A stretch of DNA of 64,000 nucleotides. It comes from an uncultured Desulfosarcina sp. Its GTDB lineage: Bacteria; Desulfobacterota; Desulfobacteria; Desulfobacterales; Desulfosarcinaceae. The notes under the pieces are model-generated. The model made no database searches. It was given only the letters and a program-made list of their open reading frames with translations, and was not told the DNA's origin. The first letter of the stretch is position 1. Each line of letters begins with the position of its first letter. Made by a program: the position numbers and the translations under genes. Location: contig NZ_OY764190.1 in the NCBI RefSeq assembly GCF_963668215.1, positions 5,208,001-5,272,000 of the forward strand, in the 5' to 3' direction. Below are positions 34,672 through 44,268 of the stretch, one piece after another.

Positions 34672-35883
34672 TCAGTCCGTCGAATCCAGCAACTGCCCGG
34701 CAACCAACCGGTGAACAATCCGATCGATCGCTTCCGGGAGCCCAGCGGGCAGCGTCCGCACCGCCAGAAAATCGGCCCACATGCCCGGTGCGATTTCGCC
34801 CCGGTCGGACAATCCCATCAGCAACGCCCCGTTGCGGCTGGCACAGCGCACGGCCTCTTCCACGGCAAATCCCGCGGTCACAAACAGCATCAGCTCCATT
34901 TTCACCGAGGACCCGTGATGGACCCCTGGACTTCCGGCATCGGTTCCCAGGGCCAGCGTCACGCCCAGTTCGCGGGCGATGGCGATCTGCTCGAGCTGGT
35001 GTTCCAGATTTTGACGGGACACTTCGGCAAAGGAGGGATCGCTGCGATGCCCCTGTTTTTCCAGGTAGTCGCTGTAAGCTTTCATGGTGACGGCCGTGGG
35101 CACCCAGGTCGCACCTGAATCGACCATGCGAAGCATATTGTCCCGGCCCATGAAAAATCCGTGCTCGATGCTGTTGCAGCCGGCGTCCACGGCCAGTTTT
35201 ACCGGCAAAGAGCCGTTGGCATGAACCATTATGGTCAGGCCGCGATTGCGGGCTTCGGCAACGAGTCGTTGCAGTTCCATGCCGTCAAACTGAGGGGGCG
35301 ATTCCACACCGAACTGGGTCAGACTGTTGAGACCGGAGTTGACGATTTTCAGGTGGTCGCGGCGCGATTCTTTTTTGAAAAAACTTTGCGCAAGGGACTC
35401 TCCTTGGGCCACCTCGATGCCGATCAGTTTGCCGTAGCGCCCCTGGGCCCTGCGGGCCCTGCCCGGTGCGTGGACGGTCACAGAAAGCGTGCTACCGTTG
35501 GACGGGTCGAGCTTATACTGCAGCACATCACCATTGTGATCGCCGCCGTCGCGAACAGCCAGCACCCCGTGGGCCAGGTGCTGCTGCAGGTGGGCGGCGA
35601 TGATTTTCCGCCGCTGCGCATAAGTGTTGTTCAACTGGTTTTTTCGGGTGGACGGGTCTGTGGTCCCTGACATGACCAGATGAACGTGGCTGTCGATCAG
35701 GGCGGGAAACACGGTGCAATCCGACCAGTCGACGGCGTTGAGCCCCGCGACGTGCGGATCGTCCGGTCCGCATATCCGAAGGACGCGTCCGTCCTGAACG
35801 ACGATGATCCGGTCTTTGACGGCCGGCGCGCCGCTTCCGTCGATCAGCCAGCCGGCGCGATAAGCGGTTTTCATTGACATCAT
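34672..35883 (-). CDS. Metal-dependent amidohydrolase (imidazolonepropionase/prolidase-like)
   Basis: A 403-residue amidohydrolase superfamily protein. Metal ligands are seen in DSHVHL (His-x-His), IMVHANGS, SIEHGFF and LGTDAG (Asp). The first 50 and last 60 residues form the usual beta-sandwich that flanks the TIM barrel (GEIAPGMWADFLAV). No signal peptide is seen. The substrate is not known; cyclic imides, dipeptides and similar amides are typical. It is convergent with the AAA-Lon gene 53 nt away. Confidence 0.87.
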   Translation of the reverse strand: MMSMKTAYRAGWLIDGSGAPAVKDRIIVVQDGRVLRICGPDDPHVAGLNAVDWSDCTVFPALIDSHVHLVMSGTTDPSTRKNQLNNTYAQRRKIIAAHLQQHLAHGVLAVRDGGDHNGDVLQYKLDPSNGSTLSVTVHAPGRARRAQGRYGKLIGIEVAQGESLAQSFFKKESRRDHLKIVNSGLNSLTQFGVESPPQFDGMELQRLVAEARNRGLTIMVHANGSLPVKLAVDAGCNSIEHGFFMGRDNMLRMVDSGATWVPTAVTMKAYSDYLEKQGHRSDPSFAEVSRQNLEHQLEQIAIARELGVTLALGTDAGSPGVHHGSSVKMELMLFVTAGFAVEEAVRCASRNGALLMGLSDRGEIAPGMWADFLAVRTLPAGLPEAIDRIVHRLVAGQLLDSTD

Positions 35884-36232
35884 GGTTCAGCGTCCATTTA
35901 CAGTTGCAACGCCTGGGTTTCGCAAAGGTCAAAAAAAGTATTGATCAAACGTCTGCTTTTCAGCCAGTATGGGCCGAAACGGGCGTTTTTTTTCGTTCGA
36001 ACAACAAGCTTACCCCTTACCCTATAGCCGACGCAGACACGGACTTCAACCGTCGGCTTCGATTTGATCCATTTTGTCAGACCATTTCTACCCGAAAATG
36101 GCGGATTGACGGTTTGCCGGACCCTTTTCGGCATCTTTACCAGCCGCATCGCTTGCCGCTTTGACCGAACCGAACGCACGAAGGCTGCAATCCGGTTTTG
36201 AATTGCCGTTTGCCCTTCAACAGGAGGTTTTC
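35884..36232. other. Divergent intergenic region upstream of the kinase
   Basis: About 350 nt between the amidohydrolase and the kinase, which diverge. An AGGAGG site for the kinase GTG start lies at the right end. I found no clear promoter consensus or repeat. Confidence 0.5.
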
Positions 36233-37756
36233 GTGTCATTTGATCCAAAAGCTTTTTTTCACGCCAGGCGCGAGGCCATCATCGAGCAATGGGTGGAAAT
36301 GCTGAAAACCGAAGTCGGCCAGCAGTATTCCGCTAGACCCCGAAGCGAATTGATGGGAACGGTGACCAACGCCTACGATGCCGAAGTGGACGTTGTCCTG
36401 AACAACGACTATGAAAAAATCAATGCCTTCATCCATGAGATTACAAAAATGCGTCTGGAAGCCGGCTTTTTGCTCTCCGATGTTCAGAAAGCATTTGAAT
36501 TTTTTCGCCGGCTGGCCTTTGACCTGATGGTCAAGGAAACCGAACTGGTCGAGTTTTACGATGCCGTTGTCCGGATGAACGACTGCCTGAACTATACCAT
36601 TCATTGTTTCAGCGATTATTTCCAGGCCATGCACCAGAAAAAGATTCTCGAACACAACCGCATGCTGGAAAAAGAGATTCAGGCACGTACGGCCGAGTTG
36701 AGGGAGTCGGAGCTGAATTACAAGACCTTGGTGGAAGACATCAACGATGGCTATTTTGTGCTTCGCGACCGGGCCATCGTCTTTGCCAACCAGGCCTTTT
36801 GCAGCATGCATGGCTTCGAGCTGGAGGAAGTGCTCGGATGCAACTTCTCGGATTTCGTGGCGCCCGAAGATCGCGAGAAAGTCGTCGGGATATATAAGAA
36901 AGGAATCGGGGAGCAAACCCATCCCAGGACATTCGAATACCGACGCCTGACCAAGGACAGCCGGACCTTTCCAACCGAAATCCAGTCCAAGGTGACCCGC
37001 TACGACAGACAAATCGCCAGGATCGGTATCTGCCGGGACATCACCAACCGTGTTCGAATGGAAGAAAAGGTGCGTGAAAGCGAACGCATGGCCTATATCG
37101 GCCAGATCACCACTTCGCTTTCCCATGAAATCAGAAATCCGCTTTCTGCCGTAAAGTTGAATCTGCAGATTTTAAAGAAGAACCCTAAAATAAAAGGCAA
37201 CGATCAACGCCGTATCGACATCTCGGCTCAGGAAGTCAACCGGCTGGAGCGCATCCTGGAGGAAGTGCTCGATTTTGCCAAACCGCTGCAGATCAGATGT
37301 CTGCCGATTTGCATCAATACGATCATATCCGCATCCCTGGAACTGCTGGACATGAAATTCGCCGAGGCAGGCATGGAAATCGTCACCCACCTCGATCCGA
37401 ATATTGCCAAAATCAAGGCCGACAGGGAAAAGCTGGTGCAGGCCCTGATCAACATCCTGCTCAATGCCCTGGAGGCCTCCGGCTACGGCGCTAAAATCCG
37501 CATCGAAACCGCTTTCGCATCGCCGCTAAAAAGCGGCATTGCCGTCACCATCGCCGATGAAGGCTGCGGGATCGCCAGCGAACATGCATCGGAGATCTTC
37601 AAACCCTTTTTCACCAGTAAAAGCTGCGGTACCGGCTTGGGGCTGAGCAATGCCCGGCGCATCATCGAAGCCCATGGCGGGCGCATCGACGTTGAAAACG
37701 GCGAGGCCTGCGGAGCCTTTGTAAAAATCGTTCTGCCCATCGAACCTACCTGTTGA
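36233..37756 (+). CDS. PAS-domain sensor histidine kinase with RsbRD-type N-terminus
   Basis: A 507-residue kinase beginning at GTG (36233) with AGGAGG upstream. An N-terminal helical domain of the RsbRD N-terminal type (about 1-150; FFHARREAIIEQWVEML) precedes a PAS domain (about 165-290; LVEDINDGYFVLRDRAIVFANQ). HisKA follows, with phospho-acceptor His298 in SHEIRNPLSAVK, then HATPase_c with GCGTGLGLSNARRIIEAHGG. There are no membrane segments, so it senses a cytoplasmic signal. It lies 9 nt before its NtrC-type regulator, and both probably control the transporter genes downstream. Confidence 0.9.
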   Translation: MSFDPKAFFHARREAIIEQWVEMLKTEVGQQYSARPRSELMGTVTNAYDAEVDVVLNNDYEKINAFIHEITKMRLEAGFLLSDVQKAFEFFRRLAFDLMVKETELVEFYDAVVRMNDCLNYTIHCFSDYFQAMHQKKILEHNRMLEKEIQARTAELRESELNYKTLVEDINDGYFVLRDRAIVFANQAFCSMHGFELEEVLGCNFSDFVAPEDREKVVGIYKKGIGEQTHPRTFEYRRLTKDSRTFPTEIQSKVTRYDRQIARIGICRDITNRVRMEEKVRESERMAYIGQITTSLSHEIRNPLSAVKLNLQILKKNPKIKGNDQRRIDISAQEVNRLERILEEVLDFAKPLQIRCLPICINTIISASLELLDMKFAEAGMEIVTHLDPNIAKIKADREKLVQALINILLNALEASGYGAKIRIETAFASPLKSGIAVTIADEGCGIASEHASEIFKPFFTSKSCGTGLGLSNARRIIEAHGGRIDVENGEACGAFVKIVLPIEPTC

Positions 37757-37765
37757 GGACGGACC

Positions 37766-39112
37766 ATGGACAGCATCCTGATCATCGACGACAAAAAAGC
37801 CATCCTGGAAAGCCTGGAGATGTTTTTTACGGAAAAAGGGTATCACGTCCTGACCGCCGACAGGGGGCGGGATGGGTTGATGCGCTTTCGTGAATATGCC
37901 CCGCAAGTGGTGATTTTAGACATCCGCCTTCCGGACATCGACGGCATCGCTCTTTTAGAGCGGATCCAGGGTGCCGAGCGGCCCTGCAAGGTGATCATGA
38001 TAACGGCTTTCCAGGACATGGAAACCACCATCCAGGCCATGAAACTGGGCGCCTACGACTACATTCACAAACCGCTGGATGTGGACAAGATCGAAAAGGC
38101 CGTCGAACGGGCCCTGTATACGTTGAAAATCGACCAGGAGCCGCCGTTGGTTGCCGAAATCACACAGCCTCCCAATCCGGAGGTCATCATCGGCAAGAGC
38201 GACCGCATGGGAAAAATCTTCCAGACCATCGGCCTGCTGTCCCAAAACCGGGCCCACGTTCTTATCCAGGGTGCGACCGGCACCGGAAAGGAACTCATCG
38301 CCCGGGTGATTCACCGCAACAGCCTGTATGCCAGGGAGCCCTTCGTCACCTTTGACTGCTCCGCCGTTGTCGAAACCCTGCTGGAGAGCGAACTTTTCGG
38401 ACACGAAAAAGGCGCTTTTACCGGCGTTGCCCAGTCCAAGGAGGGCAAGATCGAACTGGCCGGCAACGGATCGCTGTTTCTCGACGAGATCGGCGAATTG
38501 CCGCTGGTCATGCAGCGCAAGTTTCTCGGTTTCTTGCAGCGCAGCGCGTACGACCGCGTCGGGGGAACGCACCCGCTCACATCGCGCTGCCGCATCATAG
38601 CTGCCACCAACCGCAACCTGGCCGACAGGGTCCGGGAAGGCAAATTCCGCCAGGACCTGTACTACCGCCTGAAAGTGGTCATGATTCACGTCCCGCTGCT
38701 AGTGGAGCGGCGCAGCGACATCCCGGACCTGGTCCGCCACTTTCTCCAGAAAATCAACTGGGAACTGGGCACCGAAATATTCAATCTCGAAAAAGGGGTC
38801 ATGGATCTTCTGGTCGGCCACGACTGGCCCGGCAATGTCCGGGAACTGGAAAACGTATTGGTCGAGGCCGTGGTCAGGTCCCGCGGCAACGTCATTCTTG
38901 TGGAGGAAATCGAAAACATCCTTTCATCCAGTTCCCCGTTTGCGACCGCTCCGCTGACCCATTATTCCCTGCCGTACATGGAAAAGGAACACATCCGCAA
39001 AACCCTGGAACGACTGAACTGGAACCGTACCGAAACCGCCAAAGTGCTGGGGATTTCCCAACCGACCCTACGGAAAAAAATCCGAAAATACACCATTGAG
39101 CCGGCCACCTGA
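37766..39112 (+). CDS. Sigma-54-dependent response regulator, NtrC family
   Basis: A 448-residue protein: a receiver (Asp52 in VVILDIRLP), a sigma-54 AAA+ domain (Walker A GATGTGKE, GSLFLDEIGELP), and a Fis-type DNA-binding helix-turn-helix (NWNRTETAKVLGISQPTLRKKI). The sigma-54 contact loop reads GAFTGV near residue 216 instead of GAFTGA; the change at the last residue is outside the essential core but notable. It is 9 nt after its kinase. A -24/-12 promoter (39243-39259) lies just downstream, upstream of the transporter operon. Confidence 0.92.
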   Translation: MDSILIIDDKKAILESLEMFFTEKGYHVLTADRGRDGLMRFREYAPQVVILDIRLPDIDGIALLERIQGAERPCKVIMITAFQDMETTIQAMKLGAYDYIHKPLDVDKIEKAVERALYTLKIDQEPPLVAEITQPPNPEVIIGKSDRMGKIFQTIGLLSQNRAHVLIQGATGTGKELIARVIHRNSLYAREPFVTFDCSAVVETLLESELFGHEKGAFTGVAQSKEGKIELAGNGSLFLDEIGELPLVMQRKFLGFLQRSAYDRVGGTHPLTSRCRIIAATNRNLADRVREGKFRQDLYYRLKVVMIHVPLLVERRSDIPDLVRHFLQKINWELGTEIFNLEKGVMDLLVGHDWPGNVRELENVLVEAVVRSRGNVILVEEIENILSSSSPFATAPLTHYSLPYMEKEHIRKTLERLNWNRTETAKVLGISQPTLRKKIRKYTIEPAT

Positions 39113-39242
39113 AACTTTCTTTCCATGCTCGCAACATTCTTTCAGCCGGGATTTGTTTAAAGCGATGGCTGGTTCGGTGAACTTCTATCTTACCCGTTGA
39201 ATTGTTAACCATTTTTGCTTCAACCGCAAAGCCTGCACCTTC

Positions 39243-39259
39243 TGGCATGGGGATTGCTG
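39243..39259 (+). promoter_or_regulatory. Sigma-54 promoter of the transporter operon
   Basis: TGGCAT-N5-TTGCTG matches -24/-12 consensus except for the last base of each element, with correct spacing. A 6-bp inverted repeat (GATTGC-N5-GCAATC, 39252-39268) overlaps the -12 element. Transcription would start near 39268. Confidence 0.65.
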
Positions 39260-39337
39260 CATGCAATCTACTAAATAATTTCTCTTCATTTTATAATATT
39301 TCCCCATTTCATAATTTTTATGCACCGGACCGTTTGG

Positions 39338-39505
39338 ATGAAGATCCTCACTTTGCAGGATAAAGAGCGGGAACTGCTGAAACAGGTTTTGGAAAAGACC
39401 GATTGGGATCTTGAAAAAGCCGCCCGCCTCATGCGTATTCCGGTTTCACAGGTGAAGAAGAAAATCGGTATCCATGGTCTGCAAAAGCCTGAAGATCCGA
39501 ACTGA
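39338..39505 (+). CDS. Small Fis-type helix-turn-helix protein
   Basis: About 55 residues consisting almost wholly of a Fis-type helix-turn-helix (LLKQVLEKTDWDLEKAARLMRIPVSQVKKKIGI), like the tail of an NtrC activator without its other domains. It lies between the sigma-54 promoter and the substrate-binding protein gene. It could bind the same sites as the neighbouring regulator, as a competitor or helper. The start is uncertain: an ATG at 39320 gives 61 residues. Neither start has a strong ribosome site. Confidence 0.65.
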   Translation: MKILTLQDKERELLKQVLEKTDWDLEKAARLMRIPVSQVKKKIGIHGLQKPEDPN

Positions 39506-39547
39506 ACATCAATGACTTTTCGCAATCAAGCAAAAGGAGGAGAACCG

Positions 39548-40819
39548 ATGAAACCGACCCACATTAGGCTGGTGATGACCCTGCTGGTTGTTTTTGTGCT
39601 GGGAGTTTTCGGGACAAACGCGGCGGCACAAAAGCCGATCGTCATTGGCTGCCCGCTTTCGACGGCTTTTCTCTATGGCTGGGATGCCGAAAGGGGCGTG
39701 ACTCTGGCCATCGAGGAGATCAACGCCAAAGGCGGCGTCGATGTCGGCGGTAAGAAGCACCCGCTGAAAATCGAGGTCATTGACACCCGCGATCTGGAGC
39801 CCGGCGTGCCGGTCAGCGAAGCGCTGCTGGCCGTGGAGAAGCTGATCCTCGACAAGCGCGCCGATTTTCTCATCGGCGGACCGGTGCGATCCGAAGCAGC
39901 CCTGGCGGCCATGCCCCTGTTGAGCAAATACAAGAAGGTTTCCATTCTCACCACCGGGGTACTGACACCCAAATACCACGCCATGGTGGCCGAGAACTAC
40001 GACAAGTTCAAATATTGTTTCCGCATCCACGGCGAGGCCAAGAACCTGGTGGGGGAGATTTTCGCGAATTTCAACGAACTGAAGGAAAAATACGGCTTCA
40101 ACAACCTGTTCATCATCGCCCAGGATGTCTCCCACGCCCGTGGGGCTGCCAATATCGTCGAAAAGATCGCTACCGGTAAAGGCTGGAACGTGACCGGCCT
40201 GGAGATTTACCCCACCGGCGCCACCGATTTTTCCATGGGACTGATCAAGGCCAAGAAAACCGACACCCAGATCATCAACATCTGGATGGACATGCCCGAA
40301 AGCGCCATTTTGCTGAAACAGTGGTACGACATGCAGATTCCGGCCCTGCCCTTCGGGTCCACCCTGGCCGCCGCCGAACAGCCCGGTTTCTGGAAAGCCA
40401 CGGACGGCAAAGGCGAATACACCCTGTGCAACGTGGTCAATGCCGGCAACGCGCCGTCCAACGCGACCCCCTGGACCATGAAGTTCTACGATGCCTACAC
40501 CGCCCGCTGGGGCGTCGAGCCCGAGGGCCTGGGCACCTCCAGCAGCTACATGGCGGTTTACGTCCTCAAGGATGCCATCGAACGGGCCGGCAGCCTGAAA
40601 CCCGACAATGTCGTGGCCGAGCTGGAAAAAACCGACATGATGGGGGTCTACGGCCGGCTGCGCTTCGATCCCAAAAGCCACCAGGTCATTCCTTCTACAG
40701 ATCCCAAAGAGGGCGCCGTGGGCAGCATTCTGCAGTGGCAGGACGGCAAACGCGTGGTGGTTTACCCCAAAAGCATCGCCATGGGAGAAATCCAACTGCC
40801 GCCCTGGATGAAAAAATAA
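39548..40819 (+). CDS. livK: Branched-chain amino acid type ABC transporter, periplasmic substrate-binding protein
   Basis: A 423-residue type I binding protein with a signal peptide (VMTLLVVFVLGVFGTNAAA). The mature part starts KPIVIGCPLSTAFLYGW and contains VTLAIEEINAKGG, typical of the LivJ/LivK family. The ATG at 39548 is fixed by AAAGGAGG. The ligand is unclear: Liv-type binding proteins next to AMP-ligase genes often import aromatic or dicarboxylic acids rather than amino acids. It is the first transporter gene behind the sigma-54 promoter. Confidence 0.9.
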   Translation: MKPTHIRLVMTLLVVFVLGVFGTNAAAQKPIVIGCPLSTAFLYGWDAERGVTLAIEEINAKGGVDVGGKKHPLKIEVIDTRDLEPGVPVSEALLAVEKLILDKRADFLIGGPVRSEAALAAMPLLSKYKKVSILTTGVLTPKYHAMVAENYDKFKYCFRIHGEAKNLVGEIFANFNELKEKYGFNNLFIIAQDVSHARGAANIVEKIATGKGWNVTGLEIYPTGATDFSMGLIKAKKTDTQIINIWMDMPESAILLKQWYDMQIPALPFGSTLAAAEQPGFWKATDGKGEYTLCNVVNAGNAPSNATPWTMKFYDAYTARWGVEPEGLGTSSSYMAVYVLKDAIERAGSLKPDNVVAELEKTDMMGVYGRLRFDPKSHQVIPSTDPKEGAVGSILQWQDGKRVVVYPKSIAMGEIQLPPWMKK

Positions 40820-40831
40820 AACGGAATCGAT

Positions 40832-41698
40832 ATGGATATTCTGATCTACGGCACCATCAACAGCGTGGCCCTGGCCCTTTACGCCCTTGGGTTCGCCCTG
40901 GTTTACGGAATCTGCCGACTGCCCAACTTCGCTCACGGCGCCCTGTATGTACTCAGCGGGTTCATTGCCTGGACCGTGATCCATACGCTCAAGGCCAATC
41001 TATGGGTCGCAGTTCCGGTCAGCCTGCTGGTCACCGGCATCATCGGTGCCGTCATCTATCGCCTGTTTCTCATCCGTGTCCGGGGTATGGAAATTTCTGA
41101 GATCATCGCCTCCTATGCCATCGCCCTGGCCATTTTAGAGGGACTGCGCTGGGGCGGGTTCAAGGGCATGACCTACACCCTGCCGGTGTTCATCGAAGGC
41201 AGCGTCGTCATCGGCGGCATCTCGGTGGACTATCAGCGGATTCTCACGGTGGTCATCGGCGCTGCGCTGGTGGCGGCCCTGTGGCTGTTCACTCACTATA
41301 CGAGGGTAGGCCTGGCCCTGCGGGGCATGGCCCAGGATGAACGGGCCGCGCTGATGCTGGGCATCGACTCCGATCTCATGGCCGTGGTGGCCATGGGGTT
41401 GGGGTCCATGCTGGCCGCCTTTGCTGCCATTCTCCTGCTGCCTTTGGGCAACATCGTGGTGGAATCCGGATATAACGTGTTGATCCTGGCCATCGCGGTG
41501 TGCATCGTCGGCGGCATCGGCAGTTGGATGGGAGCCGTGCTGGCCGCCTTTCTGATCGGCTTCGCCCAGATCCTAACGGTGGTTTATTTAGGCTCTCATT
41601 ATCAGATGATGGTGGCCCTGCTGGCCATCATTTTAACCTTGATCATAAAGCCGTCCGGTCTTTTCGGTCAGCAGAAGGAACTGGAGGAGCGCGTGTGA
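40832..41698 (+). CDS. livH: Branched-chain amino acid type ABC transporter permease, LivH family
   Basis: A 288-residue integral membrane protein with about eight hydrophobic segments. It begins GTINSVALALYALGFALVYGICRLPNFAHGAL, the conserved LivH N-terminus. VGLALRGMAQDERAALMLGID is the cytoplasmic loop that touches the ATPase. Its stop overlaps the livM start (GTGA). It is 12 nt after livK. Confidence 0.92.
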   Translation: MDILIYGTINSVALALYALGFALVYGICRLPNFAHGALYVLSGFIAWTVIHTLKANLWVAVPVSLLVTGIIGAVIYRLFLIRVRGMEISEIIASYAIALAILEGLRWGGFKGMTYTLPVFIEGSVVIGGISVDYQRILTVVIGAALVAALWLFTHYTRVGLALRGMAQDERAALMLGIDSDLMAVVAMGLGSMLAAFAAILLLPLGNIVVESGYNVLILAIAVCIVGGIGSWMGAVLAAFLIGFAQILTVVYLGSHYQMMVALLAIILTLIIKPSGLFGQQKELEERV

Positions 41699-42714
41699 AA
41701 ACGGCAACCCAAGAGCGCCGCAGAGAAAGAATCGACCGGGGAATCAAGGTTCGCTCCGACGGCCTGTATGCACTGATGTCCTGGCGCGAACTCGGCTATC
41801 TGACCGCACCGCGCCTGGTGCTCATCGCCGGCCTGCTGCTGCTGCCGGCCGTCATGCCGGGCCTGTACTGGCAGCGGGTGATCACGATTGTCTGCATCTA
41901 TTCCCTGCTGGCTTTAAGCTTCGATTTTCTGGCCCATTACGTGGGGCTGGTCTCTCTCGGCGGCGCCTTTTTCGTGGGGGTCGGCGGATACCTTACCGCC
42001 CTGCTTAACACCGGCTGGGGGGTCCCGCCGGTCCTCGCCGCCCCGATCGCCGCAATTTTGGGAGGAGCCATCTGCACCCTTTTGCTGCTGCCTTGCCTTC
42101 CCCTTCGGGGAGTCTATTTTGCCATCGTGACGCTCATGTACCCCCTGTTTCTGGCCCGCATGATCGAAGCACTGGATATTTTGGGAGGCACCGACGGCAT
42201 CATGGGCATCGACAGCTTTCCCTATGCCTGGATAGAGCAGTATGGAATCATCGTTTTGCTGCTGCTGATCCTCTTCGGACTGCGGCGCCTGGTGAACACC
42301 GACCTGGGTCTGGTGATGCGGGCGGTAAAAGACAACGACCAGGCGGTCAAGGCCTCGGGCATGAACATCACCCATTACAAGGCCCTGGCCGTTTTCATCG
42401 CCTCATCGGTGGGCTGCCTTGCCGGTGCCTGCATGGTGCACACTTACATGTGGGCGGGCATCTCCACCTTTGCCCTGGATTTTTCGGTGCTGCCCATCGC
42501 CGCCACGGTCATCGGCGGGGGCGGCACGCTGGTGGGCCCCGTGCTGGGTTGTCTGATTCTGGTACCCGTATCCGAACTGCTGCGGGATTTCGGCACCCTG
42601 CGCATCGTGTTCTACTCCCTGATTCTGCTGGGCTTCATCGTTTTTCGCAGCGAAGGGCTGATGATTTACGGCCAGCGCAAATACCAGCAGTTCGAAAGGT
42701 GGACCCAGATATGA
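41695..42714 (+). CDS. livM: Branched-chain amino acid type ABC transporter permease, LivM family
   Basis: A 339-residue membrane protein starting with GTG at 41695, preceded by GGAGGAG. A hydrophilic N-terminal stretch of about 40 residues (Arg- and Lys-rich) precedes the first helix (LVLIAGLLLLPAVM). LGLVMRAVKDNDQAVKASGMN is the ATPase-coupling loop. It overlaps livH by four bases and livG by four (ATGA). Confidence 0.92.
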   Translation: MKTATQERRRERIDRGIKVRSDGLYALMSWRELGYLTAPRLVLIAGLLLLPAVMPGLYWQRVITIVCIYSLLALSFDFLAHYVGLVSLGGAFFVGVGGYLTALLNTGWGVPPVLAAPIAAILGGAICTLLLLPCLPLRGVYFAIVTLMYPLFLARMIEALDILGGTDGIMGIDSFPYAWIEQYGIIVLLLLILFGLRRLVNTDLGLVMRAVKDNDQAVKASGMNITHYKALAVFIASSVGCLAGACMVHTYMWAGISTFALDFSVLPIAATVIGGGGTLVGPVLGCLILVPVSELLRDFGTLRIVFYSLILLGFIVFRSEGLMIYGQRKYQQFERWTQI

Positions 42715-43499
42715 CCCCTGCCCCCATCTTGCAGGTCGATGGCATCACCAAAACCTTCGGCGGCATCATCGCCCTGAACAATGTCAGTTTTTCCCTCAAC
42801 GAAGGCGAAATCCTGGGAATCATCGGACCCAACGGTTCGGGAAAAACGACGATCGTCAACTGTGTCACCGGATTCGTCAAAGCCTCCTCCGGTCGGGTCC
42901 TGTTTCGAGGGCAGCCGATCACCGGCAAGCCGCCCCACAAAATCGCCCAACTGGGCCTGTTGCGCACCTTTCAGATCATGCGGCCCTATTACAGCCTGCC
43001 GGCCTATAAAAACCTGGTGATCCCGCTGTTCTCGCCCCGGGAGCGGCGCACCGGGGGCTGGCGGGGCGGCGGCAAGCTCGGCGATCGCAATACCGTGGGG
43101 ATCGATATCTTAGAAGAGATCGGTTTCGAACGCGATTCCTACGTTCCCTACAAAATCACCAACACCCTGCCCACCGGGTACCTCAAACGCCTGGAACTGG
43201 CCCGCTGCCTGGCCCTCAAGCCGGAGCTGATCATTTGCGACGAGGTCTTCTCGGGGTTGAGCATGAGCGAAATCGCCAGCATGGTTCCTTTGATCGAACG
43301 GTTGCAAATGGATGGAATTACCCTGGTGATGATCGAGCATCGACTTCGGGAGCTGTTCCGGGTGGCCAACCGGGTGATGGTGCTCAACTTCGGCGAAAAG
43401 CTCATGGAGGGCACCGCCGAACAGGTCATGGCCGATCCGCGGGTGCGGGAGGCATACTTCGGGTCCGAAGCGGTCGAGGAGGTGATGATCCATGCTTGA
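42711..43499 (+). CDS. livG: Branched-chain amino acid type ABC transporter ATPase, LivG family
   Basis: A 262-residue ATPase with Walker A GPNGSGKT and Walker B LIICDEVFSGLS. The C-loop region reads LPTGYLKRLELARCLA, so the usual LSGGQ-like tract is modified as in LivG (LPYGxxRxLEIA). A long open frame extends 206 codons upstream inside livM; the ATG at 42711 is chosen by similarity and by the ATGA overlap. Confidence 0.92.
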   Translation: MTPAPILQVDGITKTFGGIIALNNVSFSLNEGEILGIIGPNGSGKTTIVNCVTGFVKASSGRVLFRGQPITGKPPHKIAQLGLLRTFQIMRPYYSLPAYKNLVIPLFSPRERRTGGWRGGGKLGDRNTVGIDILEEIGFERDSYVPYKITNTLPTGYLKRLELARCLALKPELIICDEVFSGLSMSEIASMVPLIERLQMDGITLVMIEHRLRELFRVANRVMVLNFGEKLMEGTAEQVMADPRVREAYFGSEAVEEVMIHA

Positions 43500-44238
43500 G
43501 GCGAGCGGCCTGATGGTCTTTTACGAAAACATGCTGGCGCTGAACAATGTCCGCATCCGCTGCGATGAAAACCAGATCGTCGGCATCTTCGGCGCCAACA
43601 GCGCCGGCAAATCGACCCTGATGTACGCCCTGTCCGGAATCGTGCTGGATATCCAGAAAAAAGAGGAGATGGCCGGCGGCGAACGCATCACCGTGGCCGG
43701 CTCCGTCCGCTACCGGGACCGGGAAGTGATGGATCTTTCTCCCAGCCGCAGGGCCAGGCTGGGCATCGTGCTCTGTCCGGAGCGCCGACGGATTTTCAAG
43801 GAAAGCACCGTCCTGGAGAACCTCAAGATTGGCGGATATCTGGCTTCGGCCGCCCAGGCCAGGGAAACCCTGGCCTATGTGTTCGAGGCGTTTCCTCCCC
43901 TGTACAAATTGAGAAACCGCATCGGCGGGTTTCTCAGCGGCGGGGAACAGCAGATGCTGGCCATCGGACGCGCCCTGATGGCCCAGCCCAAAATCCTGCT
44001 TCTGGACGAACCCCTGCTGGGGCTCAGCCCCCTGATGCAGGCCATGCTGATGCGCACCACCCGGGAGATCCGGGACCGGCGCAACATTTCCATCATCGTC
44101 ACCGAACAATACGCCCGTCCGGTTTTTCCCATCGTCGACTACGCCTTCATCCTGGAAAACGGGAGCGCCGTACTGGAGGGCACCCGCGACGAGTTGATGG
44201 ACAACCCGGATGTGCGGGCCGCCTATTTTGGCGTATAG
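43492..44238 (+). CDS. livF: Branched-chain amino acid type ABC transporter ATPase, LivF family
   Basis: A 248-residue ATPase with Walker A GANSAGKS, signature FLSGGEQQMLAIGRAL and Walker B ILLLDEPLLGLSP. The C-terminal tail ends in DNPDVRAAYFGV, as in LivF. It overlaps livG by 8 nt and completes a five-gene transporter. Confidence 0.92.
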   Translation: MLEASGLMVFYENMLALNNVRIRCDENQIVGIFGANSAGKSTLMYALSGIVLDIQKKEEMAGGERITVAGSVRYRDREVMDLSPSRRARLGIVLCPERRRIFKESTVLENLKIGGYLASAAQARETLAYVFEAFPPLYKLRNRIGGFLSGGEQQMLAIGRALMAQPKILLLDEPLLGLSPLMQAMLMRTTREIRDRRNISIIVTEQYARPVFPIVDYAFILENGSAVLEGTRDELMDNPDVRAAYFGV

Positions 44239-44268
44239 ATGCAGGGTGGACCAATTTATCTCGTAGGT

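Noticed and set aside
39509..40984. A 491-codon leftward frame over the substrate-binding protein gene
   Set aside because: It lies opposite a clear LivK gene and has a composition of antisense shadow type.
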